Shown: positions 32,672-42,601 of the stretch, piece after piece
Numbering within the stretch: the first letter of the stretch is position 1
Layout of the letters: every line of letters starts with the position of its first letter
Assembly: GCA_958352815.1 (NCBI GenBank)
Contig: CATWQA010000007.1
Coordinates: 1 to 64,000 of the forward strand
Direction of reading: 5' to 3'
DNA length: 64,000 nucleotides
Origin: an uncultured Eubacteriales bacterium
GTDB taxonomy: Bacteria; Bacillota; Clostridia; Monoglobales; Monoglobaceae
Notes under the pieces: model-generated
Seen by the model: the letters and a program-made list of their open reading frames with translations, nothing else
Databases searched by the model: none
What the model was told of the DNA's origin: nothing
Translations under genes and position numbers: made by a program

Positions 32672-34159
32672 GTGATATACAGTGATATAAAGAAAAACAA
32701 AAACAAAATCAAACAAATGTTTAGTATGGATAAAAATGTCGATTTCAATCTGCGTGAGTTTAAGATTGAGTTTAAAGATCATATTTCTGACGCGTTTTTA
32801 ATCTATTACGATGGAATGTCCAGTCAGAACTATCTTAATCGCGATATTATGAGATCTTTGCTCACATGTAGGGCATATGACACAGTTTCCACGCCTAAAA
32901 AAGACATAATTACCGAACGTATAATATCAGTCGCTCCTCTATCAGTTGCTGATGATTACGAATTCGTAGGTGAGAGGGTTTCCTTTGGCGAGTGCGGCAT
33001 TTTTGTTGACGGGTGTGATTGCTGCTTTATTGCGGACATAAAGGGCTGGGATGCAAGAGGTGTTGACGCGCCTACCCAGGAGGTGAGCTTGGTTGGCCCT
33101 CAGGAAGCGTTTAACGAGTCAATAATGACGAATATTGCGCTTATCAGAAAAATTCTGAAAAATCCTAAGGTAACAGCCACAAACATACCTGTTGGAAAAA
33201 CAAATAAAATTCCCTGTGCCGTAATGTATATTGACGGAATTGCAAATGATGAGATTGTTAATGAGGTTCAGCGGCGTCTAAAAGGGATTGACACGGAATA
33301 TATATTTTCGTCCAGCGATGTAGAAATGATGATTGAGGATTGGGCATACTTCCCTATGACCAGAACTCTCAAAACAGAGCGACCGGACAGAGCGGCGTCC
33401 ATGCTGGTCGAGGGAAAGGTAGTTATAGTGGTGCAGGGCAGCCCCTTTGTGTTGATTGTGCCCACAACTACTATGGATTTAATTGAGGCGACAGAGGATA
33501 ATTATGTCCGCGTGCCGGAAGCAAACATGATGAGGATTGTGCGGCTGTTTGGAATGTCTATATCGGTGCTGCTGCCTGCATTGTTTGTGGCGGTAATGCT
33601 GTATCACCGAGAGGTTTTGCCCACCGATTTGCTTGTATCGATATCGGCGAGCAGGGAAAGCGTACCTTTTCCGCTGGTGCTGGAGCTGGTGCTGATGGAG
33701 ATTTCCTTTGAACTTATAAAAGAAGCGTCCGTCAGGGTACCTAATCCTATAGGCAGCACTCTGGGAATTATCGGAGGCTTAATCCTGGGTCAGGCTGCGG
33801 TAGAGGCGGGAATAGTAAGTCCTCTGCTGATAATCGTAGTTTCAATCGGCGGAATCGGAGCCTTTTCAACGCCGACCATACCACTTTCCCGTTCGCTGGG
33901 TATTTTAAAGTTCATCTATATTTTCTCAGCATACTTTTTTGGAGTGATTGGACTGGCTCTGGCAATTTTGGTAACCCTTGCGTCCCTATCTACAACAAAG
34001 ACTTTCGGTATTCCATTTCTCAGCGGTTACACAACGGGCAGGCGGAGCGCAGAGTCAATTTTGGTTAAACCAATATGGAAGAAGGAGAGGAGGGCTCCTG
34101 AGCTGAAAGCCAAGGACGACGTAAAGCAGCCGCATATAAGCAGAAAGTGGAGAGAATAA
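32672..34159 (+). CDS. GerA-family spore germination receptor subunit A
   Basis: A 495-residue protein. The N-terminal soluble half (REFKIEFKDHISDAFLIYYDGM, PVGKTNKIPCAVMYIDGIAN, SDVEMMIEDWAYFPMTRTLKTERPDRA) and the membrane half with NPIGSTLGIIGGLILGQAAVEAGIVSPLLIIV are diagnostic of GerAA/GerBA. It acts in the spore inner membrane as part of the nutrient germinant receptor. The start is uncertain: there is no ATG before conserved sequence. GTG 32672 has GGTGAT upstream; a TTG at 32645 is the alternative. Followed after 24 bases by the fused B-C gene. Confidence 0.92.
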   Translation: MIYSDIKKNKNKIKQMFSMDKNVDFNLREFKIEFKDHISDAFLIYYDGMSSQNYLNRDIMRSLLTCRAYDTVSTPKKDIITERIISVAPLSVADDYEFVGERVSFGECGIFVDGCDCCFIADIKGWDARGVDAPTQEVSLVGPQEAFNESIMTNIALIRKILKNPKVTATNIPVGKTNKIPCAVMYIDGIANDEIVNEVQRRLKGIDTEYIFSSSDVEMMIEDWAYFPMTRTLKTERPDRAASMLVEGKVVIVVQGSPFVLIVPTTTMDLIEATEDNYVRVPEANMMRIVRLFGMSISVLLPALFVAVMLYHREVLPTDLLVSISASRESVPFPLVLELVLMEISFELIKEASVRVPNPIGSTLGIIGGLILGQAAVEAGIVSPLLIIVVSIGGIGAFSTPTIPLSRSLGILKFIYIFSAYFFGVIGLALAILVTLASLSTTKTFGIPFLSGYTTGRRSAESILVKPIWKKERRAPELKAKDDVKQPHISRKWRE

Positions 34160-34183
34160 ATTTAGACGAAAAGGATAGGTTTT

Positions 34184-36109
34184 ATGAAATCAAAAAATAA
34201 TTTCGGTCTGTGGTGCCTTTCGATAAATTGTGTTATTACAAAACTGTTTATTGATTATCCGGCTATAATCCTTGGAGAGACAGGATCTGCCGCCGTTCTT
34301 ACACAAATTTTCAGTTTAGCCGTTTTTGCAGCGGTTCTTATTATTATTTATTATTTCAGACATTATATTGCTCTGTGCCTGAAAAATAATTATGTAAGAA
34401 ATTTAATTTTTACTGTTGTAGCGGCATATTTAATTTGCAGCATTATATTTTATTTATACAGATTTATTACGATTTTAAATAAGTTCGGCTATGCGGACAT
34501 GTCGGTTCGATGGATGCCTATTGTAATCGGGATAGTTATTCTGTTTATCGGTACAAAAAACCAAGGGGCAATTGTTAGACTTCACGGAATTTGCATACCA
34601 ATTGTGATATTGGGGCTAATAGCTTTGTTGATTTATGCCGTTAGATTTGACGATGTATATAACATGCTGCCGATTTTCGGGAACGGTGTTATGTCTATCA
34701 TCGGTTCAGGATTTAAAAACGTTTTCGCTTTTTCCGAAGTAATAATTCCCATCGCTTTGGTTTATCTGTCGAAAGATGAATACATGAGCGGCGGGAGAAT
34801 AGTTTTGTCTGCGATAACAGGTGCAGTTATTTATTCAGTTTTTTCATCTGTGTTTTATCTGGCAATTCCGGCTAATTATGTAAACGCTTCATACGGAACC
34901 GCCTTGTTTCAAATTTCTGAATTGACAGGGATTCAAAGGCTTAACTCACGTCTTGACGCCGTAAATATCGTTATCTCTGTAATCTCAGCTGTTTTATATT
35001 TGTCGGCAGCGGTTGCGTTGATAAAAATTTTAATATTGAAAATCGGATTTAAGGAAAAAATAATTAAGAAAGCCCCCCTTGTTTTAATAGCTGTTGTTTC
35101 CGTTATGACTCTATGCTCCTGCGGCAGCAGAGACGATGTTGAGGACACAGCATTTGCTATTGCTGTGGGGATAGATTTAGATGCTGAAAGAGGAGATAAG
35201 ATTTTTACATTCCAGTTTACAAATCCATTGTCTACCGGAGAAAACATGGGTACGGGAAAGGAAACAAAAGAAGAAGAGGAAAAGAACAGTTCCGTAAACA
35301 ATATATCGGTCAATGGAGAAAATGTTTATGATGGCATAGAGAAAATAAAACGTTATATGGGGAAAACCCCTTCCTTGTCACACATGAAACTTTTGGTTCT
35401 TTCGGAAGACGCTGTAAAAGATGAGGATCTTATCAATACCCTTAGCAATATTATGAGGATTAAAAATGTCAGTTCGGAAACAGTAGCCGCCATGACGGAC
35501 GGGATTTCCGCCAAGGAGTATCTTGAGGGAGTCAATCCGAGTCTTGAGGAGAGCACAGCTCGGTATTATGAGCTGCTATTTTCGGAAAAATCTACAGTTG
35601 ACGCAGTTCAGACCAACCTACGCAGTCTTATACGCGGTCTGACAGATTTTTCGGGCGGTGGTTATTTGCCTATGGTTTCTGAGGAAGGTTTTACCGGTAC
35701 AGTTTTGTTTTCAAGACAGCAGCAGATATTAAAAATTTCTCCGCATGAAAGCCAATTGATAAATCTTTTGCTGGGAAAAATAAAAACTCAGACATACTAT
35801 ACCGATGACAAGGGAGATGTTTTTAGTATAAAAGCTCCATCTAAAGCTCCGATAAAAACACAAATAATAGATAATAATGTTTATGCAGATGTAAGCCTTA
35901 GTAAAACGGAGTTTAAAAACAGCAATGCGGACGAAGCCGCAGTTCCGTCTGAAATTATAAATGATATAAACCGTATTTTGCACAAAATATATTATAACAA
36001 CTGTGATGTTCTATCAATCAGGAAATCCTTGAAAACAAAGTTTTTCTATCAATATGAATGGGAGGCGTTTTGCAGTAACGATTTTCAAATAAGCGTTACT
36101 GTCCAATAA
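34184..36109 (+). CDS. Fused GerB-GerC germination receptor subunit
   Basis: One 641-residue frame holds two proteins normally separate. Residues 1 to about 293 are a multi-pass GerB-type spore permease (YFRHYIA, TKNQGAIVRLHGI, FKNVFAFSEVIIPI). From Ile294-Lys-Lys a hydrophobic stretch ends in the lipobox-like LCSC (Cys313), followed by DDVEDTAFAIAVGIDLD and a GerC-type domain to 641. The codons ATA-ATT-AAG-AAA at the junction look like a former ATG-AAG-AAA start of gerC. The GerB part is shorter than the usual 360 or so residues. AAGGATAGG precedes the ATG. No terminator or stop separates the halves. Confidence 0.88.
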   Translation: MKSKNNFGLWCLSINCVITKLFIDYPAIILGETGSAAVLTQIFSLAVFAAVLIIIYYFRHYIALCLKNNYVRNLIFTVVAAYLICSIIFYLYRFITILNKFGYADMSVRWMPIVIGIVILFIGTKNQGAIVRLHGICIPIVILGLIALLIYAVRFDDVYNMLPIFGNGVMSIIGSGFKNVFAFSEVIIPIALVYLSKDEYMSGGRIVLSAITGAVIYSVFSSVFYLAIPANYVNASYGTALFQISELTGIQRLNSRLDAVNIVISVISAVLYLSAAVALIKILILKIGFKEKIIKKAPLVLIAVVSVMTLCSCGSRDDVEDTAFAIAVGIDLDAERGDKIFTFQFTNPLSTGENMGTGKETKEEEEKNSSVNNISVNGENVYDGIEKIKRYMGKTPSLSHMKLLVLSEDAVKDEDLINTLSNIMRIKNVSSETVAAMTDGISAKEYLEGVNPSLEESTARYYELLFSEKSTVDAVQTNLRSLIRGLTDFSGGGYLPMVSEEGFTGTVLFSRQQQILKISPHESQLINLLLGKIKTQTYYTDDKGDVFSIKAPSKAPIKTQIIDNNVYADVSLSKTEFKNSNADEAAVPSEIINDINRILHKIYYNNCDVLSIRKSLKTKFFYQYEWEAFCSNDFQISVTVQ

Positions 36110-36114
36110 ATCAA

Positions 36115-36143
36115 AAACCGCAGCCAACTTACGGCTGCGGTTT
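36115..36143. terminator. Terminator between gerBC and the stalk-domain gene
   Basis: An 11-bp stem, AAACCGCAGCC / GGCTGCGGTTT, with a 7-base loop. It lies between convergent genes and is usable in both directions. Confidence 0.82.
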
Positions 36144-36146
36144 AAA

Positions 36147-37028
36147 CTAATCGGCAAACAGATTTTCATCGGTTACAGTGCCTTTGTTAGAGGAGGTAGC
36201 TCCGATAGGTCTTATACCCGTGCTTCCCCGCCTTAAGGGCATTGAATAAGCTCCGTCCTCCAAAGAGACCATACCGGTTATTTTTACCTTGATACCTTTT
36301 GGATTGTTGTTGGCAGCCCCAAGCTGCTCCGTCCAAAAATCTTCAACATCGGGTATCTGGGTCAAGGAAATCATCTTAAATGGTTCATCCTCGTCCTGCA
36401 AGTAATAGTTAGAATCAATCTTTGAGATAATGCCGGTGGTGGAAATCAAGGTCTCGGTTTTAATTTCGTTATTGTCATACAGCTCGGCAATAGACACCTT
36501 GTTTTCTTTAGACTCGTCATAATCGTCAACTATGTATACATTCATAGCTCGATTAATCTTTGTCTCGTCATTATCTACGAATTTTGCGTTCACGTCTGCG
36601 CCAAATGCTTCCGATATGGCACGGGCGGGAACAAACGTTCTGTAATCTCTGGTTTCATCGCCTTGGAAAGCCGGTGCGTCAAGCTCTACTGTGTCAACCT
36701 TGTTTTGCTCGCCGTTCTCAATTTTGTAAATATCAAGTCCAGGCAGGCCGATAAACAGCCGCAGAGTAGTGTCATAGCGAACCATCTGGATTTTCTTGTC
36801 CGCATTAAACCAGTACACAGTAGCCCCCAGAGCCTCTGCAATAGCTCTCAAAGGAACCATTGTCCTGTCATTTTGTATGTAAGGCCTCTCCGCTTCGCTG
36901 AATTCGATAGGAACGCCGTTTACATATATATTTTCAATAGGTGAAGCGGCGTAGCTGCTCTCCGGGAAACAAAGCATTGTGCCGAAAATTATTGATAAAC
37001 TAAGCAGTGTGGATAAAACTCTTTTCAT
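36147..37028 (-). CDS. Secreted copper-amine-oxidase-N (stalk) domain protein
   Basis: A 293-residue exported protein. A signal peptide of about 27 residues ends SSYA-AS. Two stalk-domain motifs follow: VNGVPIEF ... TMVPLRAIAEALGATVYW and YRTFVPARAISEAFGADV. The C-terminal part (about 165-280) resembles an OB-like domain (TTGIISKIDSNYYLQDEDE). Such domains are common in clostridial cell-surface proteins and are not evidence of an oxidase. ATG 37028 is preceded by GAGGTG; an ATG five codons upstream overlaps that site. Confidence 0.82.
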   Translation of the reverse strand: MKRVLSTLLSLSIIFGTMLCFPESSYAASPIENIYVNGVPIEFSEAERPYIQNDRTMVPLRAIAEALGATVYWFNADKKIQMVRYDTTLRLFIGLPGLDIYKIENGEQNKVDTVELDAPAFQGDETRDYRTFVPARAISEAFGADVNAKFVDNDETKINRAMNVYIVDDYDESKENKVSIAELYDNNEIKTETLISTTGIISKIDSNYYLQDEDEPFKMISLTQIPDVEDFWTEQLGAANNNPKGIKVKITGMVSLEDGAYSMPLRRGSTGIRPIGATSSNKGTVTDENLFAD

Positions 37029-37101
37029 AACATTACACCTCATTATAACATACTTATAGCGTTATTAAAGCTTTTGAATTGCAGAAAATATTTTATTTAA
37101 A

Positions 37102-37141
37102 ACGTTCGCCCCACGGTTGCGGTCGCCTCCGCACCGAGTGC
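37102..37141 (-). repeat. Short copy of the dispersed repeat (copy F)
   Basis: On the minus strand CTCGGTGCGGAGGCGACCGCAACCGTGGGGCGAACG. It aligns with copy E at 32567-32605 and, like it, lacks the central hairpin. Confidence 0.55.
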
Positions 37142-37283
37142 AGCAAGCTTTTGTTCGTCAGTTACTATTATACAATAAAATCTTAAAATATGCAACGTAA
37201 AATAATGCAAAATTTTATCATAAAAATACGTTGTATAAATTTAGACGTAAAGTTCAAGAAAAAAGTTCCCGTCATACCTAAAA

Positions 37284-39605
37284 TTACTTGTTGTCGTTAT
37301 CTCTAATCTCGACACGTCTTATTTTTCCGCTTATAGTTTTGGGCAGCTCGTCCACAAATTCAACAATTCTCGGATACTTGTAAGGCGCGGTGTGTTTCTT
37401 AACATATTCCTGGATTTCTTTTTTCAGTTCGTCAGTGCCCTCAACGTCCTTAATAAGAACAATTGTTGCCTTAACAACCTGTCCTCTGATAGGATCCGGA
37501 GCGGGAGTTATAGCACACTCAAGTACATATGGAAGCTCCATAATAACGCTTTCAATCTCAAAGGGACCTATGCGGTAGCCCGATGATTTAATAACGTCGT
37601 CTGTTCTGCCCACATACCAGTAATATCCGTCCTCGTCACGCCACGCAGTGTCACCGGTGTGGTATACGCCATTGTTCCAAGCCTCTTTTGTCAGAGCTTC
37701 GTTGCGGTAATATCCGCTGAACAGTCCGCAAGGAACATGCTTATCGGTTAGAATTACGATCTCACCGACCTCACCGACACCTGCTTCGCTTCCGTCAGGA
37801 AGAATGATTTTCACGTCATACAGCGGACTCGGCTTACCCATGGAACCGGGCTTAGGCGTCATTCCGATAAAGTTACCGATGGTCAAAGTTGTTTCGGTCT
37901 GACCAAAGCCCTCCATCAGCTTGATACCCGTGTGTTTATAGAATTGCTGATAAACCTCAGGGTTGAGAGCTTCTCCTGCAACTGTAGCATATTCAAGGGA
38001 AGAGAGGTCGTAGTTTGCCAGATCCTCCTTGATGAAAAATCTAAACATTGTGGGCGGCGCGCAGAATGTGGTGATATTATACTTGCTGAACAGGGGCAAA
38101 ATATCATCTGCGATAAACTTGTCGAAGTCATAAGTGAATATTGAGCCCTCACACATCCACTGTCCATAGAGCTTGCCCCATAGAGCCTTGCCCCATCCGG
38201 TGTCTGAAATCGTAAAGTGCAATCCGTCGGGATTAACGTTGTGCCAGTATTTAGCTGTGAGGAAGTGACCTAAGGGATACTTATGGTTGTGAACGGCTAT
38301 TTTGGGGTAGCCTGTTGTACCCGATGTAAAGAACATAAGCATGGTCTCGCTTCCGCAGGCAGTCTCGTCAGGATTAGCGGGGCGGGGGAACTCATCGCTG
38401 AAGCTCTCGATTTCCGAATTAAAATCGCGCCAGCCATCACGCTTTTCGCCGACCATAATCTTGATTATGTCAAAGTCGCAGTTCTTTTCGCCGAGCTCTG
38501 CTTGATGTGCTGTGTCGCCGTCAGAGGTGCAGACTAAGGCCTTAACGCCTGCCGCCTTGAATCTGTAGTCAAAGTCATGCTCAACCAGCAAGTTTGTTGC
38601 CGGAATAACCACAGCGCCTATTTTGTGAAGCGCCAGTATAGAGAACCAGAACTGGTAGTGGCGCTTGAGAACAAGCATAACTCTGTCGCCCTTTTTAATT
38701 CCCAAGGATTTAAAGTAGTTTGCAGTCTTTGCAGAATACCTTTTCATGTCGTCAAAGGTAAATCTGCGCTCGGTCTTGTCCTTGGAAAGATGGAGCATAG
38801 CCAGCTTGTCGGGATTCTTTTCCGCAAGCTTGTCAACAATATCAAAGGCAAAATTGAAGTTTTCCTCATCTATAAATTCTATTGAATTTACAACTCCGTT
38901 TTCATCAACAGTTGTCTTAACATAGTCGTCATAAATCATATGACCGGTTTCTTTTCTGACGGGAACAGCTTTTTCCTTAATATCGCCGTTTTTCTCCACG
39001 TTTTCGATGTAGTCAGACTCTTTACCGTTATGGGTCAAAACTATGGCGTAAAACTTGCAGGGCTCACCGCCGACGGCGATCATACCGTGAGGGGTCTTAC
39101 TGTCGTAATAAATGCTGTCGCCTGCATTAAGGGTCTCAACGTTGTTTCCGATTTGAATTTTGAGGCTTCCGCTCAAAACAATGTCCAGCTCCTGACCCTC
39201 GTGCTTTGAAAGCTTTATTTCTCTGTTCTGCTCCTCCTCGGAATAGGGAGCGGTAACCAGGAACGGCTCTGCAATTCTGTTTTTGAAGAGAGACGCTAAG
39301 TTGTTATATTCAAACTCCTTACGTCTGATTATCTTCATGCCCTGACCTGAACGGGTCAGCTCATAGCCGGACAGTGTCGCGCTCTGTCCCTCAAGCAAGT
39401 CAGTAACGTCAACTCTGAACAGTCTTGCGCACAGGCAGATAAACGAAAAGCTGAAATCGCTCTCTCCCTGCTCAATAAGCCTGTACTTTTCCAAGCTGAC
39501 AGAGGTTTTTTCCGCTGCCTCCTGTTCGCTTAAACCCTCAATCTCACGAAGCGTTTTTATACGCTCCGCAACCTCTTTAATTCTGCCGTCTAAAACATTA
39601 TCCAT
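37284..39605 (-). CDS. XRE-cupin-acyl-CoA synthetase fusion
   Basis: A 773-residue protein. Residues about 8-65 are a lambda-type HTH (IKTLREIEGLSEQEAAEKTSVSLEKYRLIEQGE). About 125-195 is a cupin (HEGQELDIVLSGSLKIQIGN, DSIYYDSKTPHGM). About 250-770 is an adenylate-forming acetyl/medium-chain acyl-CoA synthetase: FFTSGTTGYPK, GFGQTETT, YHTGDTAWRDEDGYYWYVGR, and catalytic Lys761 in KTISGKIRR. The first two domains match a small XRE-cupin regulator, so this may be an enzyme that senses its substrate or binds DNA. AAAGGAGAAAAG precedes the ATG. It is a single gene, and all catalytic motifs are intact. Confidence 0.9.
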   Translation of the reverse strand: MDNVLDGRIKEVAERIKTLREIEGLSEQEAAEKTSVSLEKYRLIEQGESDFSFSFICLCARLFRVDVTDLLEGQSATLSGYELTRSGQGMKIIRRKEFEYNNLASLFKNRIAEPFLVTAPYSEEEQNREIKLSKHEGQELDIVLSGSLKIQIGNNVETLNAGDSIYYDSKTPHGMIAVGGEPCKFYAIVLTHNGKESDYIENVEKNGDIKEKAVPVRKETGHMIYDDYVKTTVDENGVVNSIEFIDEENFNFAFDIVDKLAEKNPDKLAMLHLSKDKTERRFTFDDMKRYSAKTANYFKSLGIKKGDRVMLVLKRHYQFWFSILALHKIGAVVIPATNLLVEHDFDYRFKAAGVKALVCTSDGDTAHQAELGEKNCDFDIIKIMVGEKRDGWRDFNSEIESFSDEFPRPANPDETACGSETMLMFFTSGTTGYPKIAVHNHKYPLGHFLTAKYWHNVNPDGLHFTISDTGWGKALWGKLYGQWMCEGSIFTYDFDKFIADDILPLFSKYNITTFCAPPTMFRFFIKEDLANYDLSSLEYATVAGEALNPEVYQQFYKHTGIKLMEGFGQTETTLTIGNFIGMTPKPGSMGKPSPLYDVKIILPDGSEAGVGEVGEIVILTDKHVPCGLFSGYYRNEALTKEAWNNGVYHTGDTAWRDEDGYYWYVGRTDDVIKSSGYRIGPFEIESVIMELPYVLECAITPAPDPIRGQVVKATIVLIKDVEGTDELKKEIQEYVKKHTAPYKYPRIVEFVDELPKTISGKIRRVEIRDNDNK

Positions 39606-39702
39606 TTCTTTTCTCCTTGCCGTATGCGTATTTTAATCAAGTTAAAACATTTATACAAGTATATCATTACAAAATATATTTGTCAATATATACTAATATA
39701 AA

Positions 39703-42546
39703 TCAATTCTGTTTCTTATCCAAATATTTTTTTAGGTATTGACCTGTGTATGAATTTTCACATTTTGCGATTTTTTCAGGCGTACCGCTGGCAACCAGTG
39801 TTCCGCCGCCGTCGCCGCCCTCGGGACCCAAGTCAATGATATAGTCAGCAGTTTTTATAACGTCCAGGTTATGCTCAATAACCACAACGGTATTTCCTGC
39901 GTCAACCAGCTTTTGAAGAACGTCTATAAGCATGTGAACATCCGCCGTGTGCAGACCCGTTGTGGGTTCGTCGAGAATATATATTGTCCTTCCGGTGCTT
40001 CTCCGGCTAAGCTCTGTGGCAAGCTTAACCCTTTGAGCCTCTCCGCCCGAGAGTGTTGTGGAGGGCTGACCGATTTTAATATATCCGAGACCTACGTCAT
40101 AAAGGGTATCCAGCTTTCTCTTGATTTTGGGCACGTTTTCAAAAAATGTGCAGCCTTCCTCAACGGTCATCTCCAAAACTTCATGAATGTTCTTGCCCTT
40201 GTATTTAACTTCAAGAGTTTCTCTGTTGTATCTCCTTCCGCCGCAGACGTCGCAGGGAACGTAAACGTCAGGCAGGAAGTGCATTTCGATTTTAACAATA
40301 CCGTCTCCCGAACATGCTTCGCAGCGGCCGCCCTTAATGTTAAAGCTGAACCGCCCGGGTTTATATCCGCGCGTTTTTGCCTCCTGGGTTGCGGCGAACA
40401 AATCACGTATATCCGAAAACAGTCCCGTATATGTGGCGGGATTGCTTCGCGGAGTGCGTCCGATTGGGGACTGGTCAATATCTATGACTTTGTCCAAAAA
40501 TTCATGGCCACTCATGGATTTAAACTTGCCGGGGTGCTTTTTTGCATGGTTCAGCACATTTGACAACTGCTTGTAAAGTATCTCATTTATAAGTGAGCTC
40601 TTGCCGCTGCCGGACACACCGGTAACGCAGGTAAAGGTGCCAAGTGGTATCTTTATGTTAATGTTTTTCAGATTGTTTTCCGCGCAGCCTTTAATTTCAA
40701 GTTTGTTGCCGTTGCCCTTTCTCCGCTTTTCGGGAACGGGAATTGTCTTCTTGCCGGAGAGGTATTGCCCTGTCAAGGATTCTTCGCAGTTCATAACATC
40801 CTCGGCAGTTCCTGCGACCACAACATTTCCTCCGTGAATACCCGCTCCGGGCCCTATGTCAATGATATGATCCGCGGCAAGCATTGTATCCTCGTCATGC
40901 TCGACAACGATTAGGGTGTTGCCCAAATCACGCAGTCTTTTTAGGGTGTCGATCAGCTTGTCATTATCCCTCTGATGCAGACCTATGCTGGGCTCGTCCA
41001 GAATATATATTACTCCCATAAGGCTGGAGCCTATCTGGGTTGCGAGGCGAATGCGCTGCGCTTCGCCGCCGCTGAGAGTTCCCGCGCTTCGGGAAAGGGT
41101 CAAGTATTCCAGCCCTACATTTCTCAGGAACTTTAGCCTCTCGCATATTTCTTTAAGAATATGCTCTGCAATCATGTTATCCTTTTGGGAAAGACCGCGG
41201 CTTAGTTTTTTGAAAAAGTCGTAGGCCTCGCTTATTGACATATGGCATATCTGATCAATGTTTCGGTCGTTTACGGTAACCGCCAGAGACTCGGGTCTTA
41301 ATCTTGCTCCCTTACACTGGGGGCAGGGCATATTCACCATATAGGTTTCAATTTCAGCTTTCATCCAGTCGGAGTTGGTCTCGTCGTGCCTTCTTGAAAG
41401 GTTGTTTATAACTCCTTCAAATCTGGCGTATTGCTCGCCCTTTGCGTATTTTCTGTTGTATGTGAGCCTGATTTTTTCGTTCCCGGTTCCGTAAAAAATG
41501 ATATCCAGGATTTCGGCGGGCAAGTCGCATATCGGCGTGTCCAAGCTGAAGCCGTAATGCTCGGCGAGTCCTTGATAGTACATATAGGCAATCGAGTTGG
41601 AGTCCGTCACGCCCCAGCCTGTTGCCTGAATTGCTCCTTGATTTATGGACAGGGTTTTGTCGGGGATAATCAGATCGGGATCAATCTTGATTATGTGACC
41701 GATACCGGAGCACTTGGGGCATGCGCCGTAGGGAGTATTAAAGGAAAACATTCTGGGGGTCAGCTCCTCAATGTTTATGCCGCAGTCATCGCAGGCATAA
41801 TTTTGAGAAAACATCAAATCCTCTCCGTCAATAATATTGACAATCACCAGTCCGTGAGCCATTTTGAGAGCTGTTTCTAAGGAATCGGTCAGACGTTTAT
41901 CCATACCATCCTTTATGATTAGTCTGTCCACAACAATGTCTATATGGTGCTTTTTTTGCTTGTCCAGCCTGATTTCCATATCGGTTATGCCAACAACTTG
42001 CCCGTCAATTCTGGCGCGGACAAAGCCGTTTTTTCTCGCATCCTCAAAGGTTCTGACGTATTCACCCTTCCTGCCTCGCACGACCGGAGCCATGATCTGG
42101 ATTTTTGTTCTCTCCGGTAGTTTCTTCACGGCGTCAACAATCTGGTCGATTGTCTGGGGAACTATCTGTTTTCCGCATTTTGGGCAGTGGGGAATACCGA
42201 TACGGGCGTAAAGCAGACGAATGTAGTCGTACACCTCCGTTACTGTTCCCACCGTCGAGCGGGGATTGCGGGAGGTGGTTTTCTGGTCGATGGATATTGC
42301 GGGTGACAGCCCGTCAATAGATTCCACATCCGGCTTTTGCATCTGTCCCAAAAACATTCTGGCATATGCGGATAGAGATTCAACGTACCTGCGCTGACCC
42401 TCGGCGTATATGGTTTCAAATGCCAGGGAGGATTTTCCCGAGCCGCTCAAACCTGTGAAAACCACAAGCTTGTCTCGCGGAATTTCCACGTTTATGTTCT
42501 TTAAATTATTCTCTTTTGCGCCTTTAACAATAATATTTTTGTTCAT
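39703..42546 (-). CDS. uvrA: Excinuclease ABC subunit A
   Basis: A 947-residue damage-recognition ATPase of nucleotide excision repair. It has two ABC modules ([12 protein letters not shown] and [19 protein letters not shown] twice) and zinc sites ([45 protein letters not shown] with CDVCGGRRY). Length and motifs are standard. It lies 55 bases downstream of uvrB on the same strand, preceded by AAGGAG. Confidence 0.98.
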   Translation of the reverse strand: MNKNIIVKGAKENNLKNINVEIPRDKLVVFTGLSGSGKSSLAFETIYAEGQRRYVESLSAYARMFLGQMQKPDVESIDGLSPAISIDQKTTSRNPRSTVGTVTEVYDYIRLLYARIGIPHCPKCGKQIVPQTIDQIVDAVKKLPERTKIQIMAPVVRGRKGEYVRTFEDARKNGFVRARIDGQVVGITDMEIRLDKQKKHHIDIVVDRLIIKDGMDKRLTDSLETALKMAHGLVIVNIIDGEDLMFSQNYACDDCGINIEELTPRMFSFNTPYGACPKCSGIGHIIKIDPDLIIPDKTLSINQGAIQATGWGVTDSNSIAYMYYQGLAEHYGFSLDTPICDLPAEILDIIFYGTGNEKIRLTYNRKYAKGEQYARFEGVINNLSRRHDETNSDWMKAEIETYMVNMPCPQCKGARLRPESLAVTVNDRNIDQICHMSISEAYDFFKKLSRGLSQKDNMIAEHILKEICERLKFLRNVGLEYLTLSRSAGTLSGGEAQRIRLATQIGSSLMGVIYILDEPSIGLHQRDNDKLIDTLKRLRDLGNTLIVVEHDEDTMLAADHIIDIGPGAGIHGGNVVVAGTAEDVMNCEESLTGQYLSGKKTIPVPEKRRKGNGNKLEIKGCAENNLKNINIKIPLGTFTCVTGVSGSGKSSLINEILYKQLSNVLNHAKKHPGKFKSMSGHEFLDKVIDIDQSPIGRTPRSNPATYTGLFSDIRDLFAATQEAKTRGYKPGRFSFNIKGGRCEACSGDGIVKIEMHFLPDVYVPCDVCGGRRYNRETLEVKYKGKNIHEVLEMTVEEGCTFFENVPKIKRKLDTLYDVGLGYIKIGQPSTTLSGGEAQRVKLATELSRRSTGRTIYILDEPTTGLHTADVHMLIDVLQKLVDAGNTVVVIEHNLDVIKTADYIIDLGPEGGDGGGTLVASGTPEKIAKCENSYTGQYLKKYLDKKQN

Positions 42547-42601
42547 TATTTGTGTTTCTCCTTACAATAAGGGGCTTTGCCCCGTCACTTAACATTGTCG
42601 T

